Of a stretch of DNA of 64,000 bases, positions 26,977-37,410 are shown piece after piece (position 1 is the first letter of the stretch; every line of letters starts with the position of its first letter). The notes below the pieces were generated by a model that was given only the letters and a program-made list of their open reading frames with translations, did not search any database and was not told the origin of the DNA. The position numbers and the translations under genes are program-made. Source of the stretch: Limnohabitans radicicola (GTDB lineage Bacteria > Pseudomonadota > Gammaproteobacteria > Burkholderiales > Burkholderiaceae_C); contig NZ_JACYFT010000002.1 in assembly GCF_014837235.1 (NCBI RefSeq), positions 62,001 through 126,000 of the forward strand, read 5' to 3'.

Positions 26977-27489
26977 TCAGAGGTAGATTTTTTGCAGCAA
27001 TTCCAGCAGTGTCTTGCGCTGGGCGGCGGTCAGTCGGGCCGAGCGGGCCTCTTCCAGGTCGGTGGCCGCCTGCTCGGCCTTTTGCATCAGCGCGGCGCCT
27101 TCGGGTGTGGGGTGCAATCCGACCGCCCGGCCATCGGTAGGGTGAGGCAGTCGGTGGATCAGGCCACGTGTTTCGAGTGACTGGATCAGCCCCACCAGAT
27201 TGGGTGGCAGCAGGTTCAACGCGGCGCACAGCTGGCGCGAGGTCACGCCGGGGTTGTGTTGAATGACCGACATCACCGAAAAGTCCACCGGCCGCAGACC
27301 AAATTCGGCCATGCGCTCCAGAAAGCCTTCGATGATGGTCAGGGCCGCGCGACGGGCGTTGTAGCCCAGCAGGGTTTGCAGGTAAGAGGTGTCGACCTGT
27401 TCCACGGCGCTGACCACAGGCAGGCTTGGGGCACTTGACGAGGCGCGGCGGCTTGGGCGTTGGGTACGGGACGGGTTGGCGTTGGCCAT
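26977..27489 (-). CDS. MarR-family transcriptional regulator
   Basis: A 170-residue winged-helix regulator. After a basic, low-complexity N-terminus the MarR domain spans about 40-165: FGLRPVDFSVMSVIQHNPGVT, SRQLCAALNLLPPNLVGLIQSLETRGLI (partial; recognition helix), then the wing LPHPTDGRAVGLHPT. The ATG at 27489 has AGGA before it and follows the acyl-CoA dehydrogenase stop by 17 bases. MarR proteins such as CouR, HcaR and FerC sense hydroxycinnamoyl-CoA, so control of this operon is the likely role. Confidence 0.88.
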   Translation of the reverse strand: MANANPSRTQRPSRRASSSAPSLPVVSAVEQVDTSYLQTLLGYNARRAALTIIEGFLERMAEFGLRPVDFSVMSVIQHNPGVTSRQLCAALNLLPPNLVGLIQSLETRGLIHRLPHPTDGRAVGLHPTPEGAALMQKAEQAATDLEEARSARLTAAQRKTLLELLQKIYL

Positions 27490-27506
27490 GGTGCGTCCTG
27501 GACGGA

Positions 27507-29228
27507 TCAGGTCGCCACACCCGTGCATTGCTGCACGATGATGAAGCTTCGCATCTGGAATTCGGGCATCACCCATTGGCGCAAGGCTTGGGCTGGCGCT
27601 TGCCAGCGCGTCTGCGCGTGGGGTGTGTCGGCATCGACGCCCGCCTCGATGCGCAACCAGGCCCAGTCCATCAGCACCAGGGCCACGGCGCGCAGGTAGT
27701 CGTCGGCCACACGGAAGGCCAGGGCTGCGTCTTGCGGCGCGGCTTTGACGATCTGCTCGGTCACGGCGCGCAGGGTCTGGATGCGTGCTTGCGCTGGGGT
27801 ACTGGCTTTGGCGGCTGGGGGCAGGTCGGCCGCCAGGGTGTCGAGCAGGGCGTTCATGCTTTGGCCGCCATCGCCCAAAACCTTGCGCACCAAGAGGTCA
27901 ATCGCCTGAATCTCGTTGGTGCCTTCGTAAATCATGGCCACGCGGGCGTCGCGCACGATTTGCTCGATGCCCCATTCGCGCACGTAGCCATGGCCGCCAA
28001 ACACCTGCAGGCAGTCGCTGCCGCCATGGAAGGCCTGGTGGGTGAAGACCGATTTCATGACCGGCGTGACCAACGCGCACCAGCGCTGGGCGGCGACCTG
28101 CGTGGCGGTGTCGGGGCTGTGCTTGATCAGGTCGAGTTCCAGCGCGGTGCGGTAGGCCAGTACACGACCGGCATCGACCCAGGCACGCTGCGTGTCCAGA
28201 ATGCGGCGCATGGCGGGGTGCTCGGCAATGAAGTCGGCTTCTGCCGCTGACTTGCCCTTGCCCGGCGCACGCATCTGGCGGCGCTCTTGTGCATAGGCAT
28301 CGGCTTTTTGCCAAGCCGCATCCAAGAGGCCAATGCCTTGCAGGGCCACGTGCAGGCGTGCGGCGTTCATCATCACGAACATCGCGTTCAGGCCTTTGCC
28401 GGGCTCGCCCACGATCGAGCACACCGCTTCGTCAAAACGCATCACGCAAGTGGGGCTGCCGTGCAGGCCCATTTTTTCTTCGATGCGGTCGCAATGCACG
28501 CGGCTGCGGCTGCCGTCCGGGTAGAACTTGGGCACCAGGAACAGCGACAGGCCTTTGGGGCCGGGCGGCGCGTCGGGCAGGCGGGCAAGCACCAGGTGCA
28601 CGATGTTGTCGGTGAGGTCGTGTTCGCCCCCCGAGATGAATATCTTGGTGCCGCTGACCGCGTACTTCCCATCGGGCAGGGGCACGGCCTTGGTGCGGGC
28701 CAGGCCCAGGTCGGAGCCCGCATGCGGCTCGGTCAGGCACATGGTGGCCAGCCATTCGCCGGTAGCGACTTTCTCCAAATACTGTGATTTCAGCTCGTCG
28801 CTGGCGTGGTGCTTGATGCATTCGTAGGCACCATGCAGCAGGCCGGGTGCCATGGTCCAGCCGTGGTTGGCGGCCGACAGCATTTCGTACAGCATGGCTT
28901 CGAGCACGCTGGGCAGGCCTTGGCCGCCGTCTTCGGCGCTGGCGGCCAGCGCGGGCCAGCCTGATTGCCAAAAGGATTGGTAGGCGTCCTTGAAGCCCGG
29001 TGGCATGGTGACCGCGCCGTCTTTCCATTGCGCGCCGATTTCATCGCCATCGCGGTTGAGCGGGGCAATCACCTCGCCCACGAACTTGCCTGCTTCATCG
29101 AGCACTTGCTGCATCAAGTCCGGGTCCACCTCGGCAAAGGCGGGCAGGGCTTGCAGCTTGGCGGGCGCGTTCAGGACGCGGGACAACACAAACTGCATGT
29201 CGTCGGTGCGGGGTTGGTAGGCGGTCAT
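27507..29228 (-). CDS. acyl-CoA dehydrogenase of the hydroxycinnamate cluster
   Basis: A 573-residue acyl-CoA dehydrogenase, paralogous to the enzyme at 6491. It has TEPHAGSDLGLARTKA, VSGTKIFISGGEHDL, and the catalytic glutamate in MIYEGTNEIQAIDLL near residue 435, with a C-terminal extension. Within this operon it would desaturate saturated phenylpropanoyl-CoA (for example dihydroferuloyl-CoA) to the cinnamoyl form; that assignment is inferred from context. The electron acceptor is presumably the ETF encoded at 4716-6415. Confidence 0.92.
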   Translation of the reverse strand: MTAYQPRTDDMQFVLSRVLNAPAKLQALPAFAEVDPDLMQQVLDEAGKFVGEVIAPLNRDGDEIGAQWKDGAVTMPPGFKDAYQSFWQSGWPALAASAEDGGQGLPSVLEAMLYEMLSAANHGWTMAPGLLHGAYECIKHHASDELKSQYLEKVATGEWLATMCLTEPHAGSDLGLARTKAVPLPDGKYAVSGTKIFISGGEHDLTDNIVHLVLARLPDAPPGPKGLSLFLVPKFYPDGSRSRVHCDRIEEKMGLHGSPTCVMRFDEAVCSIVGEPGKGLNAMFVMMNAARLHVALQGIGLLDAAWQKADAYAQERRQMRAPGKGKSAAEADFIAEHPAMRRILDTQRAWVDAGRVLAYRTALELDLIKHSPDTATQVAAQRWCALVTPVMKSVFTHQAFHGGSDCLQVFGGHGYVREWGIEQIVRDARVAMIYEGTNEIQAIDLLVRKVLGDGGQSMNALLDTLAADLPPAAKASTPAQARIQTLRAVTEQIVKAAPQDAALAFRVADDYLRAVALVLMDWAWLRIEAGVDADTPHAQTRWQAPAQALRQWVMPEFQMRSFIIVQQCTGVAT

Positions 29229-29253
29229 GGCTTAGGTGAGTCAATCAAGAACG

Positions 29254-29278
29254 CCGGAGCACCACAAGGGTGCTCCGG
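29254..29278 (-). promoter_or_regulatory. hairpin between the Bug receptor and acyl-CoA dehydrogenase genes
   Basis: A 10-bp perfect stem CCGGAGCACC/GGTGCTCCGG with a five-base loop lies 22 bases after the receptor stop on the minus strand. There is no T-run, so it more likely stabilises the upstream mRNA or attenuates than fully terminates. Confidence 0.55.
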
Positions 29279-29300
29279 AGGGGAACGTCAGACCCGCAGA

Positions 29301-30302
29301 TCAGGAGTCCACAGTGAAACCAATGCGCTTGATCAGCGGACCCCAACGTTCGAGTTCCACTTGGGAACTCTTGAGCTGGTCGGCGGGTGTGCCGCCGTAG
29401 GGGATCAAACCGACCACCGTCAGGGCGTCTTGCACGCCTTTGTCTTTCAGTGCTGCGTTGATGGCCGCATTCACGGCTTGGATCACGTTGGCCGGTGTTT
29501 TGGCAGGAGCGTAAAAACCAAACCACTCTTCCACCGTCAACTCAGGAAAGCCCTGCTCTGCGAATGTGGGGACATCGGGCACAAAGGGCGAACGGGTTTT
29601 GCCCGAGGTGGCGATGATGCGCATCTTGCCGGCTTTGTGGTTGGCGATGAAGTCGCCGTGTGGGGTGAACATGCAGGCGATCTGGCCGCCGACCACATCG
29701 GTCACGCCGGGCACGGATCCACGATAAGGCACATGCTTGAACTCGAAGTTCTGGTTCAGACCCAGCAAAGCGCCAATGAAGTGCGGTGTGGAGCCTGCAG
29801 CAGGTGAGCCGTAGCTGGCCTGTGCAGGATTGGCTTTGGCCCAGGCCACAAAGTCTTTCACGTTTTTGACGCTGGCAGGCACCATGGGGCCCACAGCAAA
29901 ACCGTGGTGGATCATGGAGGCTGTCCCCACGGGGGTGAAGTCTTCAAACGGCTTGTATTGCAGGTTCTTGAAGATGTGGGGGTAGAGCGAAATGGGAGAA
30001 AACGGGGTCATTGCCAGCACGGAACCGTCTGCGGGCGCGCTTTTGAGCAAGTTCAAGGCAATCTGACCGCCAGCCCCCGGGCGGCTGTCGATGATGCCGG
30101 CGTTTTTGCTGTAGGGCGTACCGCCAAATTTTTCAGCGACACGGCGGGCGCAGATGTCGCCAGCGCTGCCGGGCGGGAAGCCATAGAGCACCTTCACTTG
30201 CTCAATGGGCAGACCGCTTTGGGCCCAGGCTTGCTGGAATGCGGTGCTGCCCAGCACTGCAGCGCTGACGGCGGATTGAATGAATTCACGACGGTTGGTC
30301 AT
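29301..30302 (-). CDS. Bug-family (TctC) extracytoplasmic solute receptor
   Basis: A 333-residue periplasmic binding protein of the Bug/TctC family. The leader begins MTNRREFIQSAVSAAVLG, a twin-arginine-like NRREF pattern, with cleavage expected after AWA. The mature domain shows YGFPPGSAGDICARRVAEKF, RPGAGGQIALN and the AHKAGKMRIIATSGKTRSP-like segment (partial, residues differ slightly). No TctA or TctB permease gene is adjacent. Context suggests an aromatic or phenylpropanoid acid ligand. Confidence 0.92.
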   Translation of the reverse strand: MTNRREFIQSAVSAAVLGSTAFQQAWAQSGLPIEQVKVLYGFPPGSAGDICARRVAEKFGGTPYSKNAGIIDSRPGAGGQIALNLLKSAPADGSVLAMTPFSPISLYPHIFKNLQYKPFEDFTPVGTASMIHHGFAVGPMVPASVKNVKDFVAWAKANPAQASYGSPAAGSTPHFIGALLGLNQNFEFKHVPYRGSVPGVTDVVGGQIACMFTPHGDFIANHKAGKMRIIATSGKTRSPFVPDVPTFAEQGFPELTVEEWFGFYAPAKTPANVIQAVNAAINAALKDKGVQDALTVVGLIPYGGTPADQLKSSQVELERWGPLIKRIGFTVDS

Positions 30303-30379
30303 GCTTGTCTCCTCGATGGGTTAGTTGGAAAACGCAGGTTAGGGAAAAATGGAAAGGCTGAACACCACCCATGCCCGGA

Positions 30380-30799
30380 TCATGAGCACAGGGCCTTGAT
30401 GTCCTCAGGCACTGGAATGGCTTTGATGCGGTCCGGGTCGTCGGGGTGCTTGATGCAGAAAGCGCGCACTTCGGTGCCTTCGCACAACACAGTGTCGCCG
30501 CGCATGACCACGTGCTTGTGCACGATGACCTTCTCGCGCCACTCTTGCACACTGGTGTGGATCTGCAGGGTTTCACCATAGGTAGCGGGGCGGATGAACT
30601 TGGTGTTGATCTCCAGCAGCGGTGTGCCGATGATGCCGCGCGTCTTGACCAGTTCGCGCCAGGGCGGTACTCCACACTGGACGAAGAAATTCAAAGACGA
30701 AGCGTCCATCCACTTGGAGAAGTTGGGGAAGAAGACGATGCCTGCGGGGTCGCAGTCACCGAACATCACTTGCACTTCGTAAACAACGGTTTTGCTCAT
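30380..30799 (-). CDS. 4-hydroxybenzoyl-CoA thioesterase-type hotdog protein
   Basis: A 139-residue hotdog-fold thioesterase. The motif FGDCDPAGIVFFPNFSKWMD near residues 10-30 contains the catalytic aspartate pattern of the Pseudomonas 4-hydroxybenzoyl-CoA thioesterase type. The ATG at 30799 has a GAGAG box and lies 10 bases after the SDR stop; an in-frame upstream start would lie inside the SDR gene. In this cluster it would hydrolyse the hydroxybenzoyl-CoA (vanilloyl-CoA or similar) released by the thiolase. That substrate is inferred. Confidence 0.88.
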   Translation of the reverse strand: MSKTVVYEVQVMFGDCDPAGIVFFPNFSKWMDASSLNFFVQCGVPPWRELVKTRGIIGTPLLEINTKFIRPATYGETLQIHTSVQEWREKVIVHKHVVMRGDTVLCEGTEVRAFCIKHPDDPDRIKAIPVPEDIKALCS

Positions 30800-30809
30800 G
30801 GGGGCTCTC

Positions 30810-31574
30810 TTAACGGGGGGCCATGCGCAGTGCGCCATCCAGGCGGATGACTTCGCCGTTCAGGTGGTCGTTGCTCACGATATGGCAGGCCAGTTCGGCA
30901 AATTCTCTGGGTTTGCCCAGGCGGGCAGGGAAGGGGATGCTGGCGGCCAGCGATTGCTGCACGGGCTCGGGCAGTCCCTTGAGCAAAGGTGTAGCGAAGA
31001 GGCCAGGGGCGATGGTGCACACGCGGATGCCGTGTTGGGCCAAATCGCGCGCCATGGGCAGGGTCATGCCCGCTACGCCCGCTTTGGAGGCGCTGTAGGC
31101 CTGCTGACCCACTTGACCATCAAAGGCTGCGACCGAGGCGGTGAAGACCATGACGCCACGGGCGTTGTCGTCCATGGGGCCCAGCTTGGCACAGGCGGCT
31201 GCAAACAGGCGGGCTGCGTTGTAAGTGCCGATCAGGTTGACGTTGATGACCTTGGCGAAGTCTTCGAGCGGTGCCGCGTTGCCGTCTTTGCCGACCACAC
31301 GTTTGGCGGTGCCGATGCCAGCGATTTGCATCAGGATGCGGGCGGGGCCGTGTGCAGCTGCGGCGGTCTCGATGGCTTTGGCCATGCTGTCCGGGTCCGA
31401 CACGTTGCAATGCACCGCCAGGCCGCCAATGTCTTTGGCCACGCGTTCGGCGTTGTCCATGTTGAGGTCGAGCACCGCGACCTTGGCGCCCAGGCGGGCG
31501 AGTTCGCGGGCGGTGGCTTCACCGAGGCCGGAGCCGCCGCCGGTGACCAATGCGGCTTGTCCTTGGATGTTCAT
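30810..31574 (-). CDS. short-chain dehydrogenase (3-hydroxyacyl-CoA dehydrogenase type)
   Basis: A 254-residue SDR. The NAD(P)-binding glycine motif TGGGSGLG is at about 11-18, with D36 in AVLDLNM favouring NAD. The catalytic serine lies in FTASVAAFDGQ and the tyrosine-lysine pair in YSASKAG. The insertion pattern fits type II 3-hydroxyacyl-CoA dehydrogenases. In the operon it would oxidise the 3-hydroxy-phenylpropanoyl-CoA made by the hydratase to the 3-keto form. It is followed by the thioesterase gene. Confidence 0.9.
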   Translation of the reverse strand: MNIQGQAALVTGGGSGLGEATARELARLGAKVAVLDLNMDNAERVAKDIGGLAVHCNVSDPDSMAKAIETAAAAHGPARILMQIAGIGTAKRVVGKDGNAAPLEDFAKVINVNLIGTYNAARLFAAACAKLGPMDDNARGVMVFTASVAAFDGQVGQQAYSASKAGVAGMTLPMARDLAQHGIRVCTIAPGLFATPLLKGLPEPVQQSLAASIPFPARLGKPREFAELACHIVSNDHLNGEVIRLDGALRMAPR

Positions 31575-31604
31575 GGTGTGTCTTTCAAATGAGGGTTGAG
31601 TGGT

Positions 31605-32855
<1,251 letters not shown>

Positions 32856-32879
32856 GTTTTTCTTCTTTCTGGACTGGTT

Positions 32880-34733
32880 TCAAGCCTGGGGCTTGACGAT
32901 GTAGTGCAGCGTATCGGCGTGCAGCGCCGCCACGGTGTCAGCGCGGTGGGTGAGCACCGAGCGCTGGTTGATCGAGCCTTTGTCGGTGATTTCACCCTTG
33001 TCGATGGTGGGTGGCTCACTCAGCAGGCACAGGCGCGCAATGCGGTTGGCACTGCCGGTGCTGGTTTGGGCCAGCGCGTTGACGATCTCCTGGAACTTGG
33101 CCAGCACCGGGGCCGAGGCCAGCACGTCCGACATGGGAGCATCGGCACCCAAGCCGCTGAGCGCCCGGACAGCGGGTGTCGGGAAAATCATGGCGCCGAC
33201 TTCCTTCATGTTGAGGCCGGTGAGCACCGCATCCTGGATGTAAGGAGCCCCGGCGGCGATGATCTTGCCGCGCAGCGGGCCCACGCTCACAAAGGTGCCG
33301 GTGGCCAGCTTGAAGTCTTCAGCGATGCGGCCGTCGAACTTCAGACCCAGGTGCACATCGGTCTCGTCGATCCACTTGACTGCATCGCCGGTTTTGAAGA
33401 AACCTTCTTCGTCAAAAGCGCCAGCGGTTTCTTCGGCATTGCGCCAGTAGCCGGGCGTGATGTTGGGGCCACGGTAACGCACTTCGGTTTTGCCTTGCAT
33501 GTCCACCAGCTTGAGTTCCAGGCCCGGCGTGGGTACACCCAGATCGCCAGCATGCACAAAGGGGTTGGTCACGAAGATGCCGAACGGACCGGACTCGGTC
33601 ATGCCCAGGCCCGTGCCCATGACGATGCGTTCGCCGATTTCACGCTCTTGCGATTCGTACAGGCTGTCCCAGATCGGCTGCGCCAACGCGGCACCTGCAT
33701 AGAAGAACATCTGCACGCGCGAGAGCAGCGTCTTGCGCAAGGCATCGTCGGTTTTCATCGCGTTGGCAATGGCTTCAAAGCCTGTGGGCACATTGAAGTA
33801 CACCGTGGGTGCGATCTCGCGCAGGTTGCGGAGGGTCTCGTGCATCAGGGCAGGCGTGGGCTTGCCGTCGTCGATGTACAGGGTGCCGCCGTGGAAGACG
33901 ACCATGCCGAAGTTGTGGTTGCCGCCAAAGGTGTGGTTCCAGGGCAGCCAGTCGACCAGCACCAGCTCCTTTTCGGCCAGCACGGGCATGGACTGCGCCA
34001 TTTGTTGCTGGTTGGCGCACCACATGCGGTTGGTATTGATGACGGCCTTGGGCAGTTTGGTCGAGCCGCTGGTGAACAGGAACTTGACGATGGTGTCGGA
34101 ACCCGTGGCGGCCATGGCCGCATCCACCGCAGGCGTGGCGGCTGTCGCGCACAGGCTCTCAAAGGTGGTCACTTGGCGACCTTCCACGCTGCCCTCGACC
34201 ATCACGACTTCCATGTCGCCGCTGACCGTGGCGGCAATGGCTTTGGCATAACGCGTGTCAGAGGCGAACACCATGCCAGGAGTCACGGTCTTGAGCACAT
34301 GCTTGAGTTTGTCGTAGTCGACACTCACCAGCGAGTAGGGCGGCGAGGTCGGCACAAAGGGCACGCCAGCGACCATGGCGCCCAGAGCCAGCAGCGCATG
34401 CTCCAGGCTGTTTTCGCTCAGGATCACCACAGGGCGCTCGGCGTTCAGGCCACGGTCGATCAGGCCTTGTGCGATGCTGCGGGCCGCGGCCCAGGCCTCG
34501 GCATAAGTGATGTGTTTCCAGTCGCCCAGCGAACCGTCGGCCTGCTTGACGCGGCGTGCCATGAAGCTGTGCTCGGGCTTGACGCTGGCCCAGTGCTTCA
34601 GCCGGTCTGTCAGGCGCTCCGGATAGGCTTGCAGTTCCTGGTCGGCTTGGAGGTAGTGTGTGCCAGGCACGCCATCGCGCAGGCTGACACGGGTCACGCC
34701 GAACTTCAATGGACGGAATTGGGGTGCACTCAT
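32880..34733 (-). CDS. fcs: feruloyl-CoA synthase-type AMP-forming ligase
   Basis: A 617-residue adenylate-forming enzyme that activates hydroxycinnamic acids to CoA thioesters with ATP. The P-loop-like FLFTSGSTKLPKAVINT, the acyl/adenylate pocket region MFFYAGAALAQPIWD, the MGTGLGMTESGPFGIF motif and the hinge FDGRIAEDFKL are in family order. Length and motifs match annotated feruloyl-CoA synthases. It is the second gene of the minus-strand run, 32 bases after the hydratase gene. Confidence 0.92.
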   Translation of the reverse strand: MSAPQFRPLKFGVTRVSLRDGVPGTHYLQADQELQAYPERLTDRLKHWASVKPEHSFMARRVKQADGSLGDWKHITYAEAWAAARSIAQGLIDRGLNAERPVVILSENSLEHALLALGAMVAGVPFVPTSPPYSLVSVDYDKLKHVLKTVTPGMVFASDTRYAKAIAATVSGDMEVVMVEGSVEGRQVTTFESLCATAATPAVDAAMAATGSDTIVKFLFTSGSTKLPKAVINTNRMWCANQQQMAQSMPVLAEKELVLVDWLPWNHTFGGNHNFGMVVFHGGTLYIDDGKPTPALMHETLRNLREIAPTVYFNVPTGFEAIANAMKTDDALRKTLLSRVQMFFYAGAALAQPIWDSLYESQEREIGERIVMGTGLGMTESGPFGIFVTNPFVHAGDLGVPTPGLELKLVDMQGKTEVRYRGPNITPGYWRNAEETAGAFDEEGFFKTGDAVKWIDETDVHLGLKFDGRIAEDFKLATGTFVSVGPLRGKIIAAGAPYIQDAVLTGLNMKEVGAMIFPTPAVRALSGLGADAPMSDVLASAPVLAKFQEIVNALAQTSTGSANRIARLCLLSEPPTIDKGEITDKGSINQRSVLTHRADTVAALHADTLHYIVKPQA

Positions 34734-34765
34734 GGTGGGTCTCCGGTGTTCTGGGGTGCGCGGGC

Positions 34766-35572
34766 TCAGGCCTTTTGCACTTTGGCGGCCTTGCCTTCGA
34801 GGAAAGCGCGCACACGGGCTTTGGCCTCAGGTGCAGCCTGCGCAATCGACGAAATCAATGCTTCGGTGAAGAAGCCGTGGTCGGCGGGCTGCTCGGCGAT
34901 GCGCGGCAGGGCGTGCATCAGGGCAAAGTTGGTCAAGGGCGCGTTGGTGGCGATGCGGGTGGCCAGCTCGATGGCCTTGGTCAAGGCCGTGCCGGTGGGC
35001 ACGAGGTACTGGGCAAAGCCCACACGTTCACCGTCTTGCGCGTTGTACACACGGCCTGTGAGCATCATGTCGGTCATGCGGGCTGCGCCAATCAGCTTGG
35101 GCACACGCACCGAGCCGCCGCCGCCCACGAAGATGCCGCGTGTGCCTTCGGGCAGGGCGTAGAAGGTGCTTTCATCGGCCACACGGATGTGGCTGGCGCT
35201 GGCCAGCTCCAGACCGCCACCGACCACCGCGCCGTGCAAAGCAGCCACCACCGGTACGCGGCCTTGTTCGACAGCATTCAAGGCCACGTGCCAGCTGCGT
35301 GAATGGTGAATGCCTTCGCCAGCATCCCGTTCCTTGAGTTCGGACAGATCGAGACCGGCACAGAAGTGGTCGCCTTCGCCATGGATGACGGCGGCGCCTG
35401 CTTCGGCAGGCAAATTCTGGAAGACATCGCGCAGGGCTTCGATGAGGCCATCGCTCAGCGCGTTGCGCTTGGCTGGGCGGCACAGACGCACCACAGCGAC
35501 AGCGCCTTGCATCTCCAGAGAAACGCCATTGGCAGCGGCACGGTCAAGGATGGGATTGCTTTGCTTGGTCAT
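34766..35572 (-). CDS. enoyl-CoA hydratase/isomerase (crotonase fold)
   Basis: A 268-residue crotonase-family enzyme. The oxyanion-hole segments are AVIHGEGDHFCAGLDLSEL and ALHGAVVGGGLELASASHIRVAD (partial); ALPEGTRGIFVGGGGSVRVPKLIG (partial) carries the usual catalytic glutamate position. The ATG at 35572 follows a GAGAG box; an earlier in-frame start is less likely. As first gene next to the ligase it would hydrate feruloyl- or p-coumaroyl-CoA. Hydratase-only versus hydratase-lyase activity cannot be decided by eye; the thiolase downstream favours hydratase only. Confidence 0.9.
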   Translation of the reverse strand: MTKQSNPILDRAAANGVSLEMQGAVAVVRLCRPAKRNALSDGLIEALRDVFQNLPAEAGAAVIHGEGDHFCAGLDLSELKERDAGEGIHHSRSWHVALNAVEQGRVPVVAALHGAVVGGGLELASASHIRVADESTFYALPEGTRGIFVGGGGSVRVPKLIGAARMTDMMLTGRVYNAQDGERVGFAQYLVPTGTALTKAIELATRIATNAPLTNFALMHALPRIAEQPADHGFFTEALISSIAQAAPEAKARVRAFLEGKAAKVQKA

Positions 35573-35607
35573 CGGTGGGTCTCTCAAATGACTTGACCAG
35601 ATGGCCA

Positions 35608-35650
35608 AGAAGGTTATTATTGATAACGATATTGTGAGCAGATCAATGGA
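35608..35650. promoter_or_regulatory. AT-rich promoter/operator region of the hydroxycinnamate operon
   Basis: The 196-base divergent gap before the hydratase gene (minus) and amidohydrolase (plus) contains an AT-rich core, TTATTATTGATAACGATAT around 35614-35632, an imperfect palindrome of the size bound by MarR proteins. It is a weak call based on composition and position only. Confidence 0.35.
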
Positions 35651-35768
35651 CTTTGTTTCTTGGGAGTTTCCCTAGGTTGCAAAGGAAAAACGGGATCTGG
35701 GCGCGCAAGCATCGACCTGAGCGGCCGACATCGGCTATCGTCCACTGGACGCACGGAGACACCGAACC

Positions 35769-36641
35769 ATGAAACACCAAGACCTGATCGCCATCGACAT
35801 CCACACCCATGCCGAAGTGAGTTGCTGGAACCCGTTTGACAACTATGGCGAGGAATACGACCGCGCCGCGGACAAGTTCTTTAGCAGCAACCGTCGCCCG
35901 ACGATCGAGGAAACCGTGGCCTATTACCGCGAGAAAAAGATTGGCCTGGTGATGTTCACTGTGGACAGCGAATCGCAGCTGGGCCGCCGGCGCATTCCCA
36001 ACGAAGAGATCGCCAAGGCCGCACGCGACAACAGCGACATGATGATCGCCTTTGCCAGCATCGATCCGCACAAGGGCAAGATGGGCGCACGCGAAGCCGA
36101 GCGCCTGATCAAGGAAGAGGGCATCAAGGGCTTCAAGTTCCACCCCACGGTGCAGGGCTACCACCCTTACGACAAGATGGCCTGGCCGATTTACGAGGTC
36201 ATCAACGAATACAAGCTGCCTGCGATCTTCCACACCGGCCACAGCGGCATTGGCTCGGGCATGCGCTGCGGCGGAGGCCTGCGCCTGGCCTACAGCAACC
36301 CGATGCACCTCGACGATGTGGCCATCGACTGGCCCGACATGCAAATCGTCATGGCCCACCCGAGCTTTCCCTGGCAAGACGAGGCTTTGAGTGTGGCCAC
36401 GCACAAGCCCAATGTGTGGATTGACCTGTCGGGCTGGAGCCCCAAGTACTTTCCCAAGCAGCTGATCCAGTACGCCAACACCTTGCTCAAGGACCGCATC
36501 TTGTTTGGCAGCGACTACCCGCTCATCACCCCCGAGCGCTGGATGAAAGACTTTGAAGTCGCTGGTTTCCGCCCCGAGGTGATGCCTGGCATCTTGAAAG
36601 ACAACGCGGTGCGTTTGTTGGGGCTGGACAAGGCTGTTTAA
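35769..36641 (+). CDS. amidohydrolase family protein (ACMSD/decarboxylase-like)
   Basis: A 290-residue amidohydrolase-2 family TIM barrel. The N-terminal metal pair IDIHTHAE, the GFKFHPTVQGYHP segment, the FHTGHSG and MAHPSFPWQD histidines and the FGSDYPLITPERW aspartate are all present, so the metal site is intact. Relatives decarboxylate or hydrolyse aromatic and ring-opened acids. It is divergent from the hydroxycinnamate operon and probably acts on a related aromatic acid; the exact reaction is unknown. Its stop overlaps the convergent next gene by 4 bases. Confidence 0.85.
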   Translation: MKHQDLIAIDIHTHAEVSCWNPFDNYGEEYDRAADKFFSSNRRPTIEETVAYYREKKIGLVMFTVDSESQLGRRRIPNEEIAKAARDNSDMMIAFASIDPHKGKMGAREAERLIKEEGIKGFKFHPTVQGYHPYDKMAWPIYEVINEYKLPAIFHTGHSGIGSGMRCGGGLRLAYSNPMHLDDVAIDWPDMQIVMAHPSFPWQDEALSVATHKPNVWIDLSGWSPKYFPKQLIQYANTLLKDRILFGSDYPLITPERWMKDFEVAGFRPEVMPGILKDNAVRLLGLDKAV

Positions 36642-36979
36642 GCCACCGGGTCCTGCGTCGCAGGGTTTTGCAGCAGCTGGTCTATGGGCCAGTTCAGCAG
36701 TTCGCCCAGGCGGCACACCACCCAGCGAGCTTCCATGGGCGACACCACCGCAGGCTCGGCCAACAGGCCCAGCTCGCATTGCGCCAGCACCAGCTCCTCG
36801 GTGATGCCCAACGTGAACTGCATGTTGGCCGCTTTTTCGGTCAGCAGGTTGGCCAGATCCTCGCACAGCTCATAGCGCTCGGCCATCTCGCGCTGGCCGA
36901 TGCTGGGCTTGATTTTGCCGGGCGGCACGTACAGCGTCGTGAAGCTCTCGGGCAGGTAGATCTGGTTGTCGTCGCTCAT
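36638..36979 (-). CDS. conserved hypothetical protein, 113 residues
   Basis: I do not recognise this protein. It is acidic to neutral, soluble and mostly helical by composition, with no signal or membrane segment. Seen in it: an ordered middle (REMAERYELCEDLANLLTEKA) and a tryptophan-containing C-terminal part (PMEARWVVCRLGELLNWPIDQL). It lies 6 bases after the PhnA-type gene on the same strand, so the two are likely co-transcribed. Codon use matches the neighbours, which supports a real gene. Confidence 0.7.
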   Translation of the reverse strand: MSDDNQIYLPESFTTLYVPPGKIKPSIGQREMAERYELCEDLANLLTEKAANMQFTLGITEELVLAQCELGLLAEPAVVSPMEARWVVCRLGELLNWPIDQLLQNPATQDPVA

Positions 36980-36985
36980 GCCGGG

Positions 36986-37324
36986 TCAGGCTTTTTTGAC
37001 GAATTCGGTTTTCAGCTGCATGGGCCCGAAACCCTCGATCTTGCAGTCGATGTCGTGGTCGCCTTCGATCAGCCGGATGTTTTTGACCTTGGTGCCGACT
37101 TTGACGACCGACGACGAGCCCTTGATCTTCAAATCTTTGACCAGGGTGACGGTGTCGCCGTCCTGCAGCACATTGCCGTTGGCGTCTTTCCAGACCTTGG
37201 TCACATCAGCAACAGCGGCTTCGGCGGGGTTCCATTCGTGGCCGCAGCTGGGGCAGATCAGCAGGTTACCGTCTTCGTAGGTGAATTCGGACTGGCATTG
37301 GGGGCAGGGGGGGAGGATGCTCAT
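36986..37324 (-). CDS. PhnA/YjdM-type zinc-ribbon protein
   Basis: A 112-residue protein with an N-terminal zinc ribbon (CPQC and CPSCGHEW in the first 32 residues) and the C-terminal PhnA domain ([26 protein letters not shown], partial, then [15 protein letters not shown]). Despite the PhnA name it is not a phosphonoacetate hydrolase by motif; its function is unsettled. The start at 37324 ([10 protein letters not shown]) matches the family and avoids an unconserved leader. It forms a pair with the unknown gene that follows. Confidence 0.9.
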   Translation of the reverse strand: MSILPPCPQCQSEFTYEDGNLLICPSCGHEWNPAEAAVADVTKVWKDANGNVLQDGDTVTLVKDLKIKGSSSVVKVGTKVKNIRLIEGDHDIDCKIEGFGPMQLKTEFVKKA

Positions 37325-37410
37325 GGCGATTTGGACTTTCAGAGAAACCCGAGGATTGTCCACCCAGGACTTGTTCTCGAATTCCACTGGACATCGTACA
37401 ACTCAAGTTG